Shown here one piece after another: positions 16,938-26,400 of a DNA stretch of 64,000 nucleotides (positions are counted from its first letter, which is position 1; each line of letters starts with the position of its first letter). A program made the position numbers and the translations under genes. The DNA is from Kocuria rosea subsp. polaris (GTDB lineage: Bacteria > Actinomycetota > Actinomycetes > Actinomycetales > Micrococcaceae). The notes below the pieces were generated by a model that was given only the letters and a program-made list of their open reading frames with translations, was not told the DNA's origin and made no database searches. The stretch covers positions 61,636 through 125,635 of the forward strand of contig MLDA01000012.1 in NCBI GenBank assembly GCA_023896275.1. The letters are read 5' to 3'.

Positions 16938-18074
16938 ATGCCAGCCAGCAACCGCCCGCGTGTCCTCCTCCTTTTCGGCGGCCGCTCTTCCGAGCACTCT
17001 GTTTCGTGTGTGACCGCTGCGAGCGTCATGAAAGCGATCGATCGCCAGAAGTACGATGTCATCCCCGTAGGAATCACCAAGACCGGTCAATGGACGCTTG
17101 TGGATTCCGACTCGGCGGAGTGGACCCTCGCATCCGGGCACCGTCCCGAAGTAGCTGCCGGAACAAGCCAGCTGCACCTGAGCGATGCTGAGGGAAACGA
17201 CGAGATCAGCGTCGCGAAAGAATCGCGCCTGATTTCCGGTGCCAACGGTGAGATCAAGGATCTCGGTCGCGTCGACGTCGTCTTCCCGCTGCTTCACGGC
17301 CCGTTCGGCGAGGACGGGACCCTGCAGGGCATGCTCGAACTCGCTGACTTGCCCTATGTCGGTGCCGGTGTGGCCTCAAGCGCCATCGGCATGGACAAGC
17401 ACTACATGAAGGTGGTCTTCGAAGCTGCCGGCTTCCGGGTGGGACCGTACGTGGTGATTACTGACAAGCAGTGGCGTCGCGATCCTGCGGCAGCACTGAA
17501 GGCAGTCGACGAACTCGAACTGCCGCTCTTCGTCAAGCCGGCTCGCGCCGGGTCCTCGATGGGCATCACGCGGGTGGATGACCGTAGCCAGCTCCGGGCA
17601 GCCGTCGAAGAGGCCCGCGTGCACGACCCGAAGGTCGTCATCGAGCAAGGGATCACGGGCCGAGAGATCGAATGCGGCGTCCTCGAAGGTCGTGGAGAGC
17701 AGCTGCCGCGGGCATCCTACCCGGGTGAGATCGCGGTGTCCGCGGACGAGCATTCATTCTACGACTTTGAGGCGAAGTACGTAGACGACAGTGCGGCGCT
17801 GAGCTGTCCCGCGGAACTGCCGGAAGAGGACCAAGAGGCCATCCGTCGTCTGGCCGTGGCGGCCTTCGACGCCGTCGGTGCCGAAGGGCTTGCGCGCGTC
17901 GACTTCTTCTACACGCCGGGCGGCGAGTGGATCATCAATGAGATCAACACGATGCCTGGGTTCACGCCCAACAGCATGTATCCGCAGATGTGGGCGAAGA
18001 CCGGTATCGCCTACCCGGACCTGATCGACGAGCTGATTGCGCTCGCGCTAGAGCGCCCGTTGGGATTGCGCTAG
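16938..18074 (+). CDS. ddl: D-alanine--D-alanine ligase
   Basis: A 378-residue ATP-grasp ligase making the D-Ala-D-Ala dipeptide of peptidoglycan. Seen: LLFGGRSSEHSVS at the N-terminus, FPLLHGPFGEDGTLQGMLE (substrate loop), VKPARAGSSMGITRV (ATP-binding), EIAVSADEHSFYDFEAKY (omega loop, Y-type, fitting D-Ala rather than D-lactate), and RVDFFYTPGGEWIINEINTMPGF (metal ligands). It is the last gene of the murA-plsC-gpsA-ddl run and converges with the DUF3515 gene. Confidence 0.96.
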   Translation: MPASNRPRVLLLFGGRSSEHSVSCVTAASVMKAIDRQKYDVIPVGITKTGQWTLVDSDSAEWTLASGHRPEVAAGTSQLHLSDAEGNDEISVAKESRLISGANGEIKDLGRVDVVFPLLHGPFGEDGTLQGMLELADLPYVGAGVASSAIGMDKHYMKVVFEAAGFRVGPYVVITDKQWRRDPAAALKAVDELELPLFVKPARAGSSMGITRVDDRSQLRAAVEEARVHDPKVVIEQGITGREIECGVLEGRGEQLPRASYPGEIAVSADEHSFYDFEAKYVDDSAALSCPAELPEEDQEAIRRLAVAAFDAVGAEGLARVDFFYTPGGEWIINEINTMPGFTPNSMYPQMWAKTGIAYPDLIDELIALALERPLGLR

Positions 18075-18101
18075 CCCCAGCCGACGCTCCAGCGCGAGGG
18101 A

Positions 18102-18626
18102 TCAGGGAAGGTCCGTCTCCTGCTGGGTAGAGAGACATTCGGTCTGCGATTCGACGGCCTGGACAGCAGCAGCTAGTTCCGGCAGGACGTTGCTGGATGG
18201 AATCTGGGTGGGATCGAAGAGAACCTCAGTGGCCGGCTCCCGCCCGTACGTCGTCAAGGTCCAGGCATCCTCGCCCTCGCGGGCAATCCAGTCGACACCG
18301 TTCGCCGTCACGCACGGATCAGTGGTGACGGAGCTTGGACTTTCGACCCCGCACCTGAGGACCACGCCCGCTGGATCTCCCCAAACTGCGGTCGCCTGGC
18401 TATTCGTGTCACGACGCTCGAGCCCGGAGACTTCGTCCGGCAGAATGACCATTGTCCGCGCGCAGGAGGGATCATTGGCGTTGGGGGCCGGTTCGACGTC
18501 TACGATTGGAGCACAGGCCGACATCGACGCGAGCGCACCCGCCAATGCGATCATCTGTATCAAACGGGTGTATTGTTGCCGCGCTGACGTATTGGCGGCC
18601 CTGTCAGGAAAGCTGAAGGAAAGCAC
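18102..18626 (-). CDS. DUF3515 family lipoprotein
   Basis: A 174-residue predicted lipoprotein: a basic N-region, a hydrophobic stretch (MIALAGALASM) and a lipobox-like SMSAC at the end of the signal, then a small secreted domain with paired cysteines. Family features are a DPSCARTMVILPDEVSGL segment and a central WGDP-x-GVVLRCG motif. In Micrococcales DUF3515 genes commonly lie beside ddl; the function is unknown. GTG 18626 is chosen because a TAGAAT -10 box lies exactly 6 nt upstream on this strand (leaderless). An internal ATG at 18554 would leave a very short signal. Confidence 0.82.
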   Translation of the reverse strand: MLSFSFPDRAANTSARQQYTRLIQMIALAGALASMSACAPIVDVEPAPNANDPSCARTMVILPDEVSGLERRDTNSQATAVWGDPAGVVLRCGVESPSSVTTDPCVTANGVDWIAREGEDAWTLTTYGREPATEVLFDPTQIPSSNVLPELAAAVQAVESQTECLSTQQETDLP

Positions 18627-18632
18627 CTTAGG

Positions 18633-18638
18633 ATTCTA
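18633..18638 (-). promoter_or_regulatory. -10 box of leaderless DUF3515 gene
   Basis: Minus-strand TAGAAT (18638 to 18633), six bases, then GTG at 18626. The spacing puts the transcription start at the first base of the start codon. No clear -35 was found. Confidence 0.55.
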
Positions 18639-18716
18639 TCCGGCTCGCGTGAATGGTTGTCGCCTTGAACGGCGACGCAGATCACGCGGCGCGAACTGCA
18701 TATGAAGGAGTGGAAC

Positions 18717-19760
18717 ATGGCCGGAGTTGACGGCATGGGGGATGGGTACACTGACGAGCCGAGGCCGCGTAAGCGGCGGACCGGCGCCGTGGCGCTCATT
18801 GCTGTTTTGGTTGTGGTCCTGATCGCAGCGGGTGTCTCGCTCGGTTACCTTTTCAGTCTCAAGAATAGTTTCGACCAGAAGTCGCAATCGATCGAATCCG
18901 CCTTTCCGACGTCGGACCGTCCCGAGCGCTCGGACGACGCACTCAACTACCTCGTCATCGGTTCCGACAGCCGTGGGGGAAGCGGCGAGACAGAGGACCT
19001 TCCCCGCGTGCCGAACGGCGGCCGTGCCGACACCATGATGCTCGTCAATATCCCCGGAGATCGGCAAAGCGTCAACGTCATGTCGATCATGCGCGACACG
19101 TGGGTCGAGATTCCAGGCCACGGTGAGCACAAGATCAATGCAGCACTTGCGTTCGGTGGTGTCCCGCTGCTGGTGCAGACCATCGAGTCGGTCATGGACG
19201 TTCCCGTCGACCACGTCGCGATCATCGATTTCGAAGGATTCAAGTCGCTGACAGAGTCCCTCGGCGGCGTTGAAGTGAACAACCCGCGTGAGTTTACCGT
19301 TCACGGTGGCGGGCAGTCCTACACGTACGAGTCCGGGCCGATCACCCTTGAAGGGGATCGCGCGCTGCGCTTTGTCCGTGAACGCAAGCAGTTCGCCGAC
19401 GGCGATTACACTCGCGTCGCCAACCAGCAGCTCTTCATGAAGGCCGTCATGGCACGGTTCCTGACGAAGGAGACGCTCACCGACCCAGGCAAGATCTCGG
19501 AGATTGTGGACAACTTCTCACCCTATGTCGCAGTTGACGATGAACTCGATGCCTTCGGCCTCGGAAAACTCGGGTTCAGCCTGCGCGACGTCCGAACCTC
19601 CGATGTTCACACGTTCACTTTGCCAAACCAGGGGACTGGCCGGTCTGCTGACGGGCAGTCGATCGTCATCCACGACCCGGCGACGACGCAGGCGATCTCG
19701 GATGCCATGAAGAAAGACGACTTGGCCTCGTACGTGGAGAACCACGGGCTCGAGAATTAG
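18717..19760 (+). CDS. LytR-CpsA-Psr (LCP) family cell-wall glycopolymer ligase
   Basis: A 347-residue membrane protein. A short basic cytoplasmic N-terminus (RPRKRR) is followed by one transmembrane helix (about residues 22-45) and an extracellular LCP domain: NYLVIGSDSRGG, RADTMMLVNIPGD, MSIMRDTWVEIPGHGEHKINAA, LTESLGGVEV, and ALRFVRERKQFADGDYTRVANQQ, with the Asp/Arg residues that bind polyprenyl pyrophosphate. LCP enzymes transfer wall polymers from lipid carriers to peptidoglycan. ATG 18717 has AAGGAG 6 nt upstream (18705-18710), better than the in-frame ATG 18702, which overlaps that site. It opens block A and has a close paralogue at 41509. Confidence 0.93.
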   Translation: MAGVDGMGDGYTDEPRPRKRRTGAVALIAVLVVVLIAAGVSLGYLFSLKNSFDQKSQSIESAFPTSDRPERSDDALNYLVIGSDSRGGSGETEDLPRVPNGGRADTMMLVNIPGDRQSVNVMSIMRDTWVEIPGHGEHKINAALAFGGVPLLVQTIESVMDVPVDHVAIIDFEGFKSLTESLGGVEVNNPREFTVHGGGQSYTYESGPITLEGDRALRFVRERKQFADGDYTRVANQQLFMKAVMARFLTKETLTDPGKISEIVDNFSPYVAVDDELDAFGLGKLGFSLRDVRTSDVHTFTLPNQGTGRSADGQSIVIHDPATTQAISDAMKKDDLASYVENHGLEN

Positions 19761-19922
19761 GGTCGTCGACTCTAGGCAGGTGGTCTAGGTCGCCGCTGCA
19801 GGATATTCTCGACGGGGTGCGCTGGAGTTGGCGCGCGCGATACTCTCACCGGAAGGCAGAACTTCACTCGTGATTTCAGGCGATCAAGGTCGGGGGGCCA
19901 CGGGCAAGGGAGACGCTTGTCC

Positions 19923-21662
19923 ATGAAGGGGCTTCTGGCCAAGCGACACACACTCCGCCGTCACTGGAGGGAGGACCCTGTCGCCTTCGTCGAGCGCACG
20001 TGGCGACGTCGTTCTTCGCCCGTCACTGAACGCGGATTGCGAATTCTGGATGCCGGTCTTGGCGCGGTCCCGTCATTGACGGCATCATCGCTGGCGGCGC
20101 TGCTTATCGGGGACTCGGATGAGATTGCGTTCCGGCTTCGCTCGGCCTTGGCCCGCGGTCCGCGGGGAAACCGTGCACGCAGTCTCGCCAACATTGCACT
20201 GGCGGCTGACTTTCCGCAGATGGCTGCCGTCTTCGCGTCGAGAATGGATGACGCGGAGGGGATGGAACTCACGCGGGCGAAGCTCGACTTTTACAACGGG
20301 CACACCACATCGGCGATCGATCGCTTGGACCCGCAGAGTGCGCGGCATAGCCGGTTGCGGGACCGATATGTAGCGGAGCGCGACGTTTTCGGGCAGTGGA
20401 CTCCCTCAGTGAGTTCTGTCGCAGACTACGAGCCGCGCCCGGACGTGGTTCTGCACCTTCTCACGAACTCCCTTCCGTATACCGCCACCGGATACACGCA
20501 GAGGTCCCATTTTCTGCTCCGCGCACAGGCAGATGAGGGGTGGGAGGTCCATGCGGTCACGCGACTTGGGTACCCTGAGTCCCTCGGTTTCGCGCATTCA
20601 CCGAAAAAGCAGCGGATCGATGATGTCGTCTACCACCGCCTGCTAGTCAAGGGTGGCATCCCTAATCTTCGCGACCGCCTCCAGCAAGAGGCAGAACGCA
20701 TGCTCGAGCTTGTGCTCAAGGTACGGCCGGGTGTTCTGCATACAACGACGCATTTTGTAAACGGACTCGTCGTTCGGGCGGTCGCGGAAGCCGTCGGCAT
20801 CCCCTGGATCTATGAAGTCCGAGGCCAGCTCTCGGATACTTGGGCGTCAAAGCGAGGACCGGAAGCAGCATCGACCGAGCGCTACGAACGCTTCAATATC
20901 CGCGAGCTTGAGGTCATGCGGGATGCAGACCTGGTACTGACGCTGGGCACGTCGATGCAACAGCGAATTGAGGCTCAAGGTGTGCCCCGGGACAAGATTC
21001 GGCTCACCCCAAATGCCGTGGGCAATGCCTTCCTCGAAACTCCTCCGTCTTCTCGGACGGTCAAGCCAAAGCTGGGCCTCGATCCAAACAAAGTCCTCAT
21101 CGGTACGGTCTCGTCCCTCGTGGGCTACGAAGGAATCGACGACCTGTTGACAGCGTTTGCCATCTTGCGTGATCGACGCGTCGACGTTGAGTTAGTTGTC
21201 GCCGGTAGCGGAACCGCCATGCAGTCGCTTCGGGTGCATGCGGCGGAGTTGGGGTTGGACCCTGAGAACATCTTTGTGGGACGTGTTCCTGCCGCTGAAG
21301 CCGTTAACTATCATCGGGCGCTGGACGTTTTCGTCGTCCCTCGCAAGGACTTCGCGGTCACTCGATCGGTGACCCCGTTAAAACCTGTGGAAGCGATGGC
21401 ATCCTGCCGCCCGGTAGTAGCCTCAGATCTTCCGGCACTTCGAGAGATGGTCAAGGACGGCGCCACTGGTATTTGCGTTACGCCGGAGGACCCTCACGCC
21501 TTGGCCGCTGCGATTGAGAGTCTGGTCGACGACTCAGACCTGCGCGAGAAGATGGGATTTGCTGGCAGGGAACTAGTCCTCACAACGCGTACGTGGAAGC
21601 GGAATGCCAGACTTTGCCTTGATGCGTACGCTCATTTGCAACTGACGCGGGAGGAGATATGA
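19923..21662 (+). CDS. Family 4 glycosyltransferase with extra N-terminal domain
   Basis: A 579-residue protein. Residues 1-160 are a helical, basic, TPR-like extension. The GT4 GT-B part starts about 175 (VVLHLLTNSLPYTATGYTQRS) and includes TTTHFVNGLVVRAVAEA, WIYEVRGQLSDTWAS, LTPNAVG, GTVSSLVGYEGIDDLL, and the donor E-x7-E-like region LKPVEAMASCRPVVASDLPALREMV. It is cytoplasmic and transfers a hexose-type sugar to an unknown acceptor. ATG 19923 is preferred over TTG 19917 (GGGAG at 19908-19912). It ends in ATGA overlap with the permease gene. The same architecture recurs at 43883. Confidence 0.85.
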   Translation: MKGLLAKRHTLRRHWREDPVAFVERTWRRRSSPVTERGLRILDAGLGAVPSLTASSLAALLIGDSDEIAFRLRSALARGPRGNRARSLANIALAADFPQMAAVFASRMDDAEGMELTRAKLDFYNGHTTSAIDRLDPQSARHSRLRDRYVAERDVFGQWTPSVSSVADYEPRPDVVLHLLTNSLPYTATGYTQRSHFLLRAQADEGWEVHAVTRLGYPESLGFAHSPKKQRIDDVVYHRLLVKGGIPNLRDRLQQEAERMLELVLKVRPGVLHTTTHFVNGLVVRAVAEAVGIPWIYEVRGQLSDTWASKRGPEAASTERYERFNIRELEVMRDADLVLTLGTSMQQRIEAQGVPRDKIRLTPNAVGNAFLETPPSSRTVKPKLGLDPNKVLIGTVSSLVGYEGIDDLLTAFAILRDRRVDVELVVAGSGTAMQSLRVHAAELGLDPENIFVGRVPAAEAVNYHRALDVFVVPRKDFAVTRSVTPLKPVEAMASCRPVVASDLPALREMVKDGATGICVTPEDPHALAAAIESLVDDSDLREKMGFAGRELVLTTRTWKRNARLCLDAYAHLQLTREEI

Positions 21663-22549
21663 CTCAAAATTCTATCCAAGAAGGCGAGTCATACAACACT
21701 CCAGTGCGCGTTGACGTCACTGGATTAAACGTCCGAGGTGGGCGCGCAGGATTTGTCGACTACATGATTCGAGTTTGGGATGCTCGTAGCTACATGTTTC
21801 ACGAAGCGCGATCCAAGGTCGACGACGTTGGTAAGCGGCAATATCTTGGGAAGCTGTGGTTGATTTTCAATCCGATCATTGACGGCTTTCTCTACTATTT
21901 GATTTTCGGTATCGTTCTTCAGGTTGAGAAGGACGTTGATAATTTCATCGCGTTTCTTCTCATTGGAGTGTTCTTCTTTCAACTTACCGCGAAGTCCGTA
22001 AACTCTGCGGCAGGAACATTGCTTAATCGGAAGAAGGCGAGCTCGGGAGCACCGCTGCCGGTCCTGACAATACCCCTCAGTGCCGTAGTCCGAACTTGGC
22101 TTACCGGATTGCCGAGTTATGTCGTCATGATGGTCATGATTCTCTTGATCTCGCCGCCTGATCGCATTAGCTCCGTTGCCCTATTGGTGTTTCCTGTTAT
22201 TGTGCTTCAGGTAATGATTACGGCCGGTGTTGCAATTCTCGGTGCCCACTTTGTTGGCATTATCCCTGATCTGCAGAACCTTCTCCGTGCCGCAACACGT
22301 GCATGGATGTTTGGCTCCTGTGTCATGTTTACAGCTGACCGCTTCTCTAAGCTCGGGCCTGCTGTTGATTTTCTCATCCATTGGAATCCCTTGTATTGGG
22401 TTCTGGAATATTCTCGCCTTGTTCTAATTTATGACACCGCCCCTGTCGGCGAAGGATGGTTTATCATGGGTCTTTGGGCATTGCTGCCATTGCTGCTCGG
22501 CTGCTGCCTCGTCTGGTTGCGCGGCGACAACTATGGGACGGCCCGCTGA
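21659..22549 (+). CDS. ABC-2 type polysaccharide export permease (TagG/Wzm-like)
   Basis: A 296-residue integral membrane protein with about six hydrophobic segments. GKLWLIFNPIIDGFLYYLIFG is the typical N-terminal ABC-2 motif (LGxLWxxLxP), and WNPLYWVLEYSRLVLI is the conserved C-terminal element of TagG/Wzm permeases. It would form the channel for a lipid-linked polymer. The gene is noticeably A/T-richer than its neighbours. It is coupled to the upstream GT4 and is followed after one base by an ATPase-like gene whose catalytic motifs are lost, which is unusual for an exporter pair. A paralogous permease is at 57617. Confidence 0.88.
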   Translation: MTQNSIQEGESYNTPVRVDVTGLNVRGGRAGFVDYMIRVWDARSYMFHEARSKVDDVGKRQYLGKLWLIFNPIIDGFLYYLIFGIVLQVEKDVDNFIAFLLIGVFFFQLTAKSVNSAAGTLLNRKKASSGAPLPVLTIPLSAVVRTWLTGLPSYVVMMVMILLISPPDRISSVALLVFPVIVLQVMITAGVAILGAHFVGIIPDLQNLLRAATRAWMFGSCVMFTADRFSKLGPAVDFLIHWNPLYWVLEYSRLVLIYDTAPVGEGWFIMGLWALLPLLLGCCLVWLRGDNYGTAR

Positions 22550-22550
22550 C

Positions 22551-23363
22551 ATGTCGATGCAAGGTAGTGTCATTCCGTCACTCTTGGTGCATGAAATCTC
22601 GGCGACTAAAAGTCTTGGAAAGGGGCGGAAGGCCTTCACCGCCGATTTACACGGCGTGACGCTCATGGTAGAGCCTGGCGATTCTCTCGGGATATTAGGC
22701 AGTAGGCGCGATGGTGCTGGCCTGATTGCTGCCATTATCGGTGGGACCCATGATCCTAGTGGGGGCAAAGTATATGTCGACGGGGAGCCTGTCGTACTCG
22801 ATGCGTCCGGCTCGTTTGCCGCAGAAGAGACTTTGCGCTTTAATATGGTTCGGTTTGCCACAGCCCACGGTATGAGCGGGCCCCTCGTTCGAAACGCGGT
22901 TGTCACGGTGGCCCACGAGGCGGGGGCGGGGGAAGCGGACCTAGATGAGCTGGTTCAGAACATCGATCAGAACATCGCCGAGAGAGCTCGATTCTTTCTA
23001 GCCTTGGTTTCCGGGACGAAGATTCTTGTCATTGATGACTCTGAACTCGTTGCTGAGGTACTGCAACACCCTGATGAGCAGTCGAAGCTTGATTCTTTTC
23101 GCAGGCGAGGCGGAACGATCATAACCATCGCCCAAGATATTCGGCGACTTACACCATTATCTGACCGCATCTGCTGGCTCCACGATGGTCGAATTATCAT
23201 GGATGGCGATGCTGCAAGTGTCAAACGATGGAGAATGCAGCTTTCTAAGGCTGAGAGTGACGGTGACAAGAAGCGTGCGGGACAACTAATTCGCCGGTTT
23301 CAACGTCAGTATCAACCGCCGCAAATTGCTCTCCGTGGTAGTGCTCGACGGAGAGCCACGTAG
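22551..23363 (+). CDS. ABC transporter ATPase-like protein with degenerate catalytic motifs
   Basis: A 270-residue protein that aligns by eye with TagH/Wzt-type ATPases but lacks their catalytic residues. The Walker A position reads GILGSRRDGAGLIAAI (residues 47-62) instead of GIVGRNGSGKST, so the invariant lysine is gone. The signature region reads QNIDQNIAERARF with no SSGM/SGGQ. Walker B is ILVIDDSE with Asp where the catalytic Glu is expected. The H-loop reads ITIAQDI instead of ISHSM. The reading frame is intact over full length. It could be a regulatory or structural pseudo-ATPase partnered with the intact ATPase at 58519, or a decaying gene. It starts one base after the permease and is A/T-rich like it. 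Confidence 0.78.
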   Translation: MSMQGSVIPSLLVHEISATKSLGKGRKAFTADLHGVTLMVEPGDSLGILGSRRDGAGLIAAIIGGTHDPSGGKVYVDGEPVVLDASGSFAAEETLRFNMVRFATAHGMSGPLVRNAVVTVAHEAGAGEADLDELVQNIDQNIAERARFFLALVSGTKILVIDDSELVAEVLQHPDEQSKLDSFRRRGGTIITIAQDIRRLTPLSDRICWLHDGRIIMDGDAASVKRWRMQLSKAESDGDKKRAGQLIRRFQRQYQPPQIALRGSARRRAT

Positions 23364-23461
23364 TCTTATGCAACCAGACAAAGTACTTGCGTCTTTGAGG
23401 CAGGCTGTCTGCGTGGACTTCGGCAAGAATTTCGATCCAATTTCACCTGCACCGACCACGT

Positions 23462-23467
23462 TAGAAT
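23462..23467 (+). promoter_or_regulatory. -10 box of leaderless giant GT gene
   Basis: TAGAAT, six bases, then ATG 23474. There is no Shine-Dalgarno sequence before the ATG. This suggests the 1503-residue gene has its own promoter, independent of the ABC genes upstream. Confidence 0.6.
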
Positions 23468-23473
23468 AGGACG

Positions 23474-26400
23474 ATGGCCATCGACAATCCCTTTTCCGGT
23501 TCACCACTTGAACGCGCGCGGGCGTTCCGCTTGACCGAGAACGTTCAGTCGTCAGTCGAAGAGTTCACGCGGCTTAGGAGTGCGGAGTCCAGCCTCAAGA
23601 AGCGAGTGCAACTCCTCGAAGGCGAGTTGCGGCAGGCAACTTCCGAACGTGCACGCTTGAAGCAGGATCTGAGTAAAGTCTCCCGTCGGAATGAACGTCT
23701 GCAGGAGTTGTATGACAATCAGACAGTCCGCGTAGAAAAGTTCAAGGCGGCATATGAACGGCTGCGCAATGATCCGGCCGTGAAGATGTCAAAGGTGCTT
23801 GGACGCCCGCAAGCAGCATTGGCGAAAATGCGCGATGTTGCCCGAAAGACCACCTCGTCCGGAGCGGAGAGCCCGTCGTCCATCGCAGCGCCGGTCTCGT
23901 CGACGCAGATCGCCGCAACGGTCTCGCCGTCGAGTACGGGACCTGCGCAGCAGGCCAGAAGCACGGTGATGGCCAAATCGGCCGTAGCTGTACATCCTGA
24001 CGAGACCACGCGCAAGTCGTTGTTGGCCGCTGCGCGCCAGGCGTTCTTTGTCCGAGGCGCGGTGATCGAAGCCCGTGAACTTCTGAGCAGAATGCAGGAA
24101 GAGGGCCTTCCAGACGGCGCCGGATTCACCTTGACGGATCGCGACCGGTCCTTTATCGGACAGGTCGACGGATTTGCTCGGTTCGTCGGGCAGTTGCCGT
24201 TCATCCCACCACGCAGCGCTACCCCGGGGTATCAGCCCATCCATCAGCGGCTCATGTACTGCGCCCACAGCACCGGCGAATTCAACTCCAACGGGTACTC
24301 GACGCGGACGTCGGGTCTGGTCAACGGTCTAGCGGCGAACGGTGAAGACGTATTCGTTGCCGCACGGCCCGGCTACCCCTGGGACAGCAAGACCAGCGGG
24401 CCGTCACTGAAGCCGAAGCGATCGAGCCGCCGCCACAACGGAGTCCAGCACGTCTACAACCCGGGGCCCAACCTCGCCCGAACGCCGTTGGACGTCTATC
24501 TTCATCAGGCGGCGGACATCTACGTCCGCGAGGCGATGCTCAACCGCCCGGCCCTGATTCACAGCGCGTCTAATTACTTCACAGCCCTGCCCGCCCTGTT
24601 GGCAGCGCGCCGCCTGGGCGTGCCTTTCGTTTACGAAGTCCGCGGACTCTGGGAGATCACCGAAGCGGCGTCGAAGGGATCAGGCTGGACCGAGACAGAA
24701 AAGTTCGGCATCGCCCGCGACCTCGAGGCCCTCGTGGCCCGGGAAGCGGACCAAGTGCTGGCCATCACCGAAGAAGTCCGGGACGAACTGATCCGTCGAG
24801 GAGTCGCGACGGATCGAATTCAGCTAGTCCCCAACGCGGCTGATCCCACCAAATTCGTACCCGTTTCCCGGGATCGATGGCTTGCGTCGAAACTCGACAT
24901 TCAGCCCGAGCACTTCGTTATCGGTTATGCCGGCAGCATGGTCGCCTACGAGGGCCTTGACGTCCTTGTGGAGGCCTTCGCGAAATTCGCCGCCGACCAC
25001 GACGAAGCGCGACTCCTCCTCGTCGGCGACGGAGCATCGTTCGAGTCACTCAAGAGTCAAGTGCGCGATCTGGGGCTGTCCGAGAAAGTACTCTTCACCG
25101 GACGGGTCGAATCAGATGAAATTCCCAGGTACCTGAGCCTCTTCGACGTCGCCCCGTGCCCGCGCGTCAGTAACCTGGTGACCGAGATGGTCTCTCCGCT
25201 CAAGCCTCTCGAGGCCATGGCCGCGGGGAATGCCGTCGTCGGATCCGACGTCGCCCCGCTTAAGCATCTTCTTGGCGAGAACGGCCGGCGAGGGCTGCTC
25301 TTCGAGGCCGGAAACGCTACGGACCTGGCAGAGAAATTGACAGCGTTGTTCGACGATGCGTCGTTGCGCGCGGACATCGGCCGAGCTGCGCGTTGGTGGG
25401 CTGCACATGAGCGGTCGTGGACGGCCGTAGCCGAGCGAGTGGCAGCCGCGCACGAGCCGCTGCTCGCCGCCGTCGAAACCGGGTCCACCGAGCACGGCCG
25501 TGACTCCGACGGAGACCGACCGTTGTCGCAGATGCGCGTCGGTATCATCGCCGACGAGTTCACCACCACCAGTCTCGACGCCGAGTGCACGCTGATCCGG
25601 ATCGATCGCGAACGTTGGCAGCAGCAACTCGACGCTGAACCGATCGACGCACTGCTCGTTGAGTCCGCCTGGGAGGGCAATGGCGGACAGTGGCGCCGGG
25701 GTGTGGGTTTCTACTCCGATGAGGAATTCGAGTCTTTGGCCTCGCTCCTCTCCGCATGCCGCGAGCGTGGGATTCCCACCATCTTCTGGAACAAGGAGGA
25801 CCCGGTCCACATCGCCCGATTCGTGCGGACGGCGGCCCACTTCGATCACGTCTTCACGACGGACGCCGACTGTATTCCGCGTTACGCCGCGGAGCCCGGT
25901 CAGCGAGCCAAGTCCATTGCGGCCCTGCCGTTCTTCGCCCAGCCGCTCCTGCACAACCCGTCCCCAAGCCAACGGGAGTATGAGCATTCTGTCGCCTACG
26001 GCGGCTCCTACTACGGGGACCGCTACCCGGACCGTTCCAAGGAACTCGCTCGCATCCTGAGCGAAGTCGCCGAACACGGCCTGACGATCTACGACCGTCA
26101 GGTCAATCACCCCGGGAGCCCCTATCAATTCCCCGGCTCGCTTTCCAAGTACGTGCGAGGCGGACTCTCCTACTCGGAGATGGTCGAGGCCTACAAAGCT
26201 CACCCAGTGCACGTGAACGTCAACTCGGTCGCCAAGTCGCCGACCATGTTTTCGCGCCGTGTCATGGAATTGGCGGCCTGCGGGACGCCCGTCATCACCG
26301 GCTCCGGCATGGGGGTGCCGACGTTCTTCGCGCCGCATCTCCCGCTGGCCACCAGCCCAGAGGCTGCCGGGCTCCTCGCGAACTACTGGCTCAAGAACGA

